Program-made: the position numbers and the translations under genes
The notes under the pieces: generated by a model
Database searches by the model: none
The model's input: only the letters and a program-made list of their open reading frames with translations
What the model was told of the DNA's origin: nothing
Origin: Altibacter sp.
GTDB lineage: Bacteria > Bacteroidota > Bacteroidia > Flavobacteriales > Flavobacteriaceae
Assembly (NCBI GenBank): GCA_002696485.1
Contig: NZTP01000066.1
Location: 62,001-126,000, forward strand
Direction of reading: 5' to 3'
DNA length: 64,000 nucleotides
In this document: positions 61,615-64,000 of the stretch, in pieces
Layout of the letters: each line of letters starts with the position of its first letter
How positions within the stretch are numbered: position 1 is the stretch's first letter

Positions 61615-61634
61615 AAAAGATCTTTTTATCTTTT
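61615..61634. promoter_or_regulatory. Palindromic operator candidate on the nrdG start of transcription
   Basis: AAAAGAT-N6-ATCTTTT with perfect arms. It starts 1 base after the -7 element on the coding strand and ends 10 bases before the nrdG start codon. Confidence 0.68.
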
Positions 61635-61635
61635 A

Positions 61636-61666
61636 TAAAATTAAATAAGATTAACGGAGGTTTCAA
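61636..61666 (-). promoter_or_regulatory. Likely promoter of nrdG-nrdD
   Basis: On the coding strand: TTG (61664-61666), 20 bases, TAATTTTA (61636-61643). This fits the Bacteroidota -33/-7 layout. No TGA-N6-TCA box is present, unlike neighbouring promoters. Confidence 0.55.
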
Positions 61667-61704
61667 GTGCGAGGTTCGAGAGTTATTAAGAGGGTTATTA
61701 ACAG

Positions 61705-61743
61705 AAAGGTTTGTCTGTCACAAACGCTGACAAACAAACCTTT
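61705..61743 (-). terminator. Long hairpin after the CoA-transferase gene
   Basis: Arms of 16 bases (61705-61720 and 61728-61743) pair with one mismatch around a 7-base loop. It lies about 50 bases after the CoA-transferase stop. The T run downstream is short, so termination is likely but not certain. Confidence 0.6.
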
Positions 61744-61790
61744 AACCGTATAAATTAAGGAATCTAGGTAAGATCTCTGGATTTCTCCAA

Positions 61791-63092
61791 TTACTGTAGA
61801 TTGAATCTATTGAATGCTTCCCGCTCCAAACTTTCCCTATGGTCGGGATGTGCAATGGAGATCAACGCTTGGGCACGTTGCTTTAAACTCTTTCCAAAAA
61901 GATTCACGATTCCATACTCAGTGACAACATAATGAACGTGAGCTCGGGTCGTGGTGACACTGGCTCCTTCCTTTAAGAAGGGGGTTATCTTAGACAGTCC
62001 TTTGGTAGTGACAGAAGGCATGGCAATTATTGGTTTTCCTCGTTCGGAAAGGGACGCACCTCTTATAAAATCCATCTGTCCCCCCACACCCGAATATTGA
62101 TATGCTCCTATCGAATCTGCACAGACCTGTCCTGTAAGATCGATCTCTATGGCACTATTGATGGCAGTTACTTTAGGGTTTTGCCTAATGAGGGCGGTAT
62201 CATTCGTATATCCTGCTTCCTTAAAATGAACAATAGGATTATCGTCCACAAAATCGTAGAGTTTTTGGGTTCCCATGGCAAAGCAGGTAACGATCTTTCC
62301 GGTCTTGATCTCCTTCTCTTCCCCGGTGACGATCCCTTTTTCCACCAAGGGTAGCAGTCCGTCACTAAACATTTCGGTATGTATTCCCAATCGTTTATGG
62401 TTCATTAGATTGCTTAATACAGCGTTAGGTATGTTGCCAATTCCCATTTGCAAAGTAGCGCCATCTTCCACCAAACTCGCCACGTGTCTTCCAATGGTCG
62501 CCTCTATTTGTGAAGGCGCCCCCAAAGGGGAAGCGTGTATAGGCGTATCGACCTCAACAGCATAATCGATACTATTGACGTGAATAATTCCGTCACCATG
62601 GGTTCTTGGAACCATCGGATTGATCAATGCTACTACTTTCTTTGCAGTTTGTATCGCCGGAAGGGTAATATCCACCGAAACGCCCAATGAACAATACCCG
62701 TGTTTATCGGGAAGTGAAACCTGTATAAACGCCACATCCAGCGGAAGGATTTTTCTTCTAAACAACCAGTGAATCTCACTCAGAAAAACTGGAATATAAT
62801 CCCCTGTGTGTGTGGCAACACCTTTTCGAACATTTTCCCCTACAAAACAGCTGTGTAATTTAAATGCATTACAATAAGGCTGCCGTGTGTATTTGGCATC
62901 ACCATGCGTGTGAATTTGAATGATTTCAATATCTGAAAGCTCTTCGTATCGATCACATAAAGCATCAATCAAAAGATTGGGGGTCATTGCGGCTCCTTGA
63001 AAGAACACACGGTTTCCGGGTTGTACAATTGAGACAGCTTCAAGCGGTGATACTAAAGTAAGTCCTGTATAAGGGGTGGAATGCATAACCAT
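61791..63092 (-). CDS. Acetyl-CoA hydrolase/transferase family protein
   Basis: A 433-residue CoA-transferase of the family that contains 4-hydroxybutyrate and acetyl-CoA:succinate CoA-transferases. Typical blocks are VFFQGAAMTPNLLIDAL, TLQMGIGNIPNAVLSNL, GGQMDFIRGASLSERGKPIIAMPS (the loop around residues 325-350) and HYVVTEYGIVNLFGKSLKQRA. The catalytic glutamate is probably in SAIEIDLTGQV. An alternative ATG lies two codons in (63086). An FNR-type promoter precedes it. It may feed the ADP-forming synthetase in anaerobic acetate formation. Confidence 0.9.
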   Translation of the reverse strand: MVMHSTPYTGLTLVSPLEAVSIVQPGNRVFFQGAAMTPNLLIDALCDRYEELSDIEIIQIHTHGDAKYTRQPYCNAFKLHSCFVGENVRKGVATHTGDYIPVFLSEIHWLFRRKILPLDVAFIQVSLPDKHGYCSLGVSVDITLPAIQTAKKVVALINPMVPRTHGDGIIHVNSIDYAVEVDTPIHASPLGAPSQIEATIGRHVASLVEDGATLQMGIGNIPNAVLSNLMNHKRLGIHTEMFSDGLLPLVEKGIVTGEEKEIKTGKIVTCFAMGTQKLYDFVDDNPIVHFKEAGYTNDTALIRQNPKVTAINSAIEIDLTGQVCADSIGAYQYSGVGGQMDFIRGASLSERGKPIIAMPSVTTKGLSKITPFLKEGASVTTTRAHVHYVVTEYGIVNLFGKSLKQRAQALISIAHPDHRESLEREAFNRFNLQ

Positions 63093-63103
63093 TAATTTTT
63101 TGG

Positions 63104-63146
63104 CAAAGATTCCATTTCACTCCCTTTCAGGCAATGATATTGCTCA
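63104..63146 (-). promoter_or_regulatory. FNR/CRP-type box and -7-like element upstream of the CoA-transferase
   Basis: TGAGCAATATCA on the coding strand (63135-63146), 23 bases, then AATCTTTG (63104-63111). The -7-like element is the same as at norC. Confidence 0.6.
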
Positions 63147-63149
63147 TAT

Positions 63150-63932
63150 CTAGAAATCTTTCCGCTTTGCTTTCCGCTGAATGATCCATGTTGGAATCAC
63201 CACCCACAACAACAGCATCACAATAGAGATGATCACGCCAAAACTGGTTCCGAAGAATTTCTGAAATACCGCTCCCGTATATCCCAAAAGGGCCGAAATA
63301 TCAAGCTTCAGCAGAATAAGTACACGCGACAGATCAATAGGATTTGCCATGGTACCGATTAGTGAAAAGCTATCTAATGGATATTCTTCAAAGGCGATCA
63401 AAGACATCAAAAAGATTCCGTCATAGATCACTGCCATGAACAGCCACAGCAAAATAGCATACCCGAATCCTTTAATCTTATTTTCATTGGACAGTGCGAT
63501 CATAAAAGCCAGAGCAGTAAAGATCAGGGTTAAAAAGGTTCCGGTGATAAGCAGTAATGAAAAGTCCCAAATGGCATTGGACCTGAATATACCGTAAAAT
63601 ATAAATGGTACTCCTAGTCCAATGATCAAACTCATGGAGAGTGAAAGCGCGACACCCAAATACTGACCCAAAAATATGGAAGTACGTTTTACAGGCTGTG
63701 CTAAGAGAAGTTCGGTAAACTCTTTCGAATTGTAATAATACATCACGCCAAAGATGGTTCCAATTAGCGGGACTAATACAATGATCACATTCATAAGGGT
63801 GATCACTGCTTTGGACAGATCGTTATTGAGAAAAAGCAGGACAACGCCTAACAAAAGGTAGAATGCGAAGTACACGTAACTCCAACGGCTCCGCATGAGA
63901 TCGTAAAAACTATATTTGAGAATTTTAATCAT
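63150..63932 (-). CDS. nosY: NosY-like ABC transporter permease
   Basis: A 260-residue permease with six membrane helices. The block MYYYNSKEFTELLLAQPVKRTSIFLGQYLG is characteristic of NosY, the membrane part of the NosDFY system that helps assemble the copper centres of N2O reductase. The ATG at 63932 overlaps the end of the preceding gene by 8 bases. That arrangement with an ATPase gene supports the call, although nosZ itself is outside the window. Confidence 0.85.
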   Translation of the reverse strand: MIKILKYSFYDLMRSRWSYVYFAFYLLLGVVLLFLNNDLSKAVITLMNVIIVLVPLIGTIFGVMYYYNSKEFTELLLAQPVKRTSIFLGQYLGVALSLSMSLIIGLGVPFIFYGIFRSNAIWDFSLLLITGTFLTLIFTALAFMIALSNENKIKGFGYAILLWLFMAVIYDGIFLMSLIAFEEYPLDSFSLIGTMANPIDLSRVLILLKLDISALLGYTGAVFQKFFGTSFGVIISIVMLLLWVVIPTWIIQRKAKRKDF

Positions 63933-64000
63933 AGCTCTGTTGTAAAATCGACGCAATGGCGTGTTCAAAATCGGGTTGCTGAGTTTGCTCCTTCAATTGT
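63925..64000 (-). CDS. nosF: C-terminal end of the NosF-like ABC ATPase, cut by the window
   Basis: Only the last 24 residues are visible (ending QPDFEHAIASILQQSYD before TAA). The frame overlaps the nosY start by 8 bases, as in nosFY pairs. The identity rests on this position and on nosY, not on any ATPase motif, which would lie beyond base 64000. Confidence 0.6.
   Translation of the reverse strand, partial: QLKEQTQQPDFEHAIASILQQSYD

Noticed and set aside
1..64000. tRNA, rRNA, insertion sequences, prophage or riboswitches
   Set aside because: Intergenic regions were read on both strands; no cloverleaf-like, rRNA-like or transposase-coding sequence was recognised, though small RNAs cannot be excluded by eye.

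Overview
The window looks like a chromosomal segment of a marine-type member of the Flavobacteriaceae (Bacteroidota). The signs are an AT-leaning composition, few Shine-Dalgarno sites, promoters with a TAnnTTTG -7 element, 2TM, GIN and LETM1-related proteins, a fused CcoN-CcoO oxidase subunit, and heptanucleotide repeats in the gaps. No tRNA, rRNA, CRISPR array, transposase or prophage was seen. No gene-free stretch exceeds 300 bases. The largest gaps (about 120-190 bases) hold the promoters, terminators and repeats listed below.

Layout. 1-7.6 kb: end of a LETM1-related gene, then a leftward LytS/LytTR-type two-component operon with an array of 2TM proteins, a TPR protein, a DUF2141 protein and a TonB-dependent receptor. 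7.8-15.5 kb: housekeeping and membrane genes (class III cyclase, NDH-2, ECF sigma factor, acyltransferase, Nudix, cyclophilin lipoprotein, TRIC-like channel). 15.5-22.4 kb: a MoxR/DUF58 operon facing an RDD gene. 22.5-32.2 kb: OxyR, a PadR-PspC-GIN operon, thioredoxin reductase and small envelope proteins.

32.3-64 kb is an anaerobic and nitrogen-oxide respiration region. It holds hemN, the cbb3 oxidase cluster with its assembly genes (ccoI, ccoS, ccoNO, ccoQ, ccoP, ccoG, ccoH, safE-like and a 42-residue membrane protein), ric (Fe-S repair), a second heme-copper-like membrane protein, nadA-nadB, an aberrant NorC/NorB-like pair, an ADP-forming acyl-CoA synthetase, norFEDQ, a canonical norCB, nrdG-nrdD, a CoA-transferase, and at the right edge nosY and the tail of nosF. 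Read together, the cell can respire at low oxygen with cbb3, reduce NO and probably N2O, make heme and deoxynucleotides without oxygen, and conserve ATP from acyl-CoA.

Main findings. (1) Nine gene starts in this region share one promoter design: a TGA-N6-TCA (FNR/CRP-type) box, 23 bases (24 at norC), then a -7-like element. The set includes nadA, the CoA-transferase and the acyl-CoA synthetase, which are not classical denitrification genes. (2) A separate palindrome, AAAAGA(T/C)-N6-ATCTTTT, occurs at exactly ric, norC and nrdG, sitting on the predicted start of transcription at the last two. (3) Besides canonical CcoN and NorB there are two degenerate heme-copper subunit I-like proteins; one (49765-51105) keeps the NorB frame but has lost the FeB histidine and both active-site glutamates. 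(4) The histidine kinase carries a fused copy of the 2TM domain that is also encoded three times in tandem next to it.
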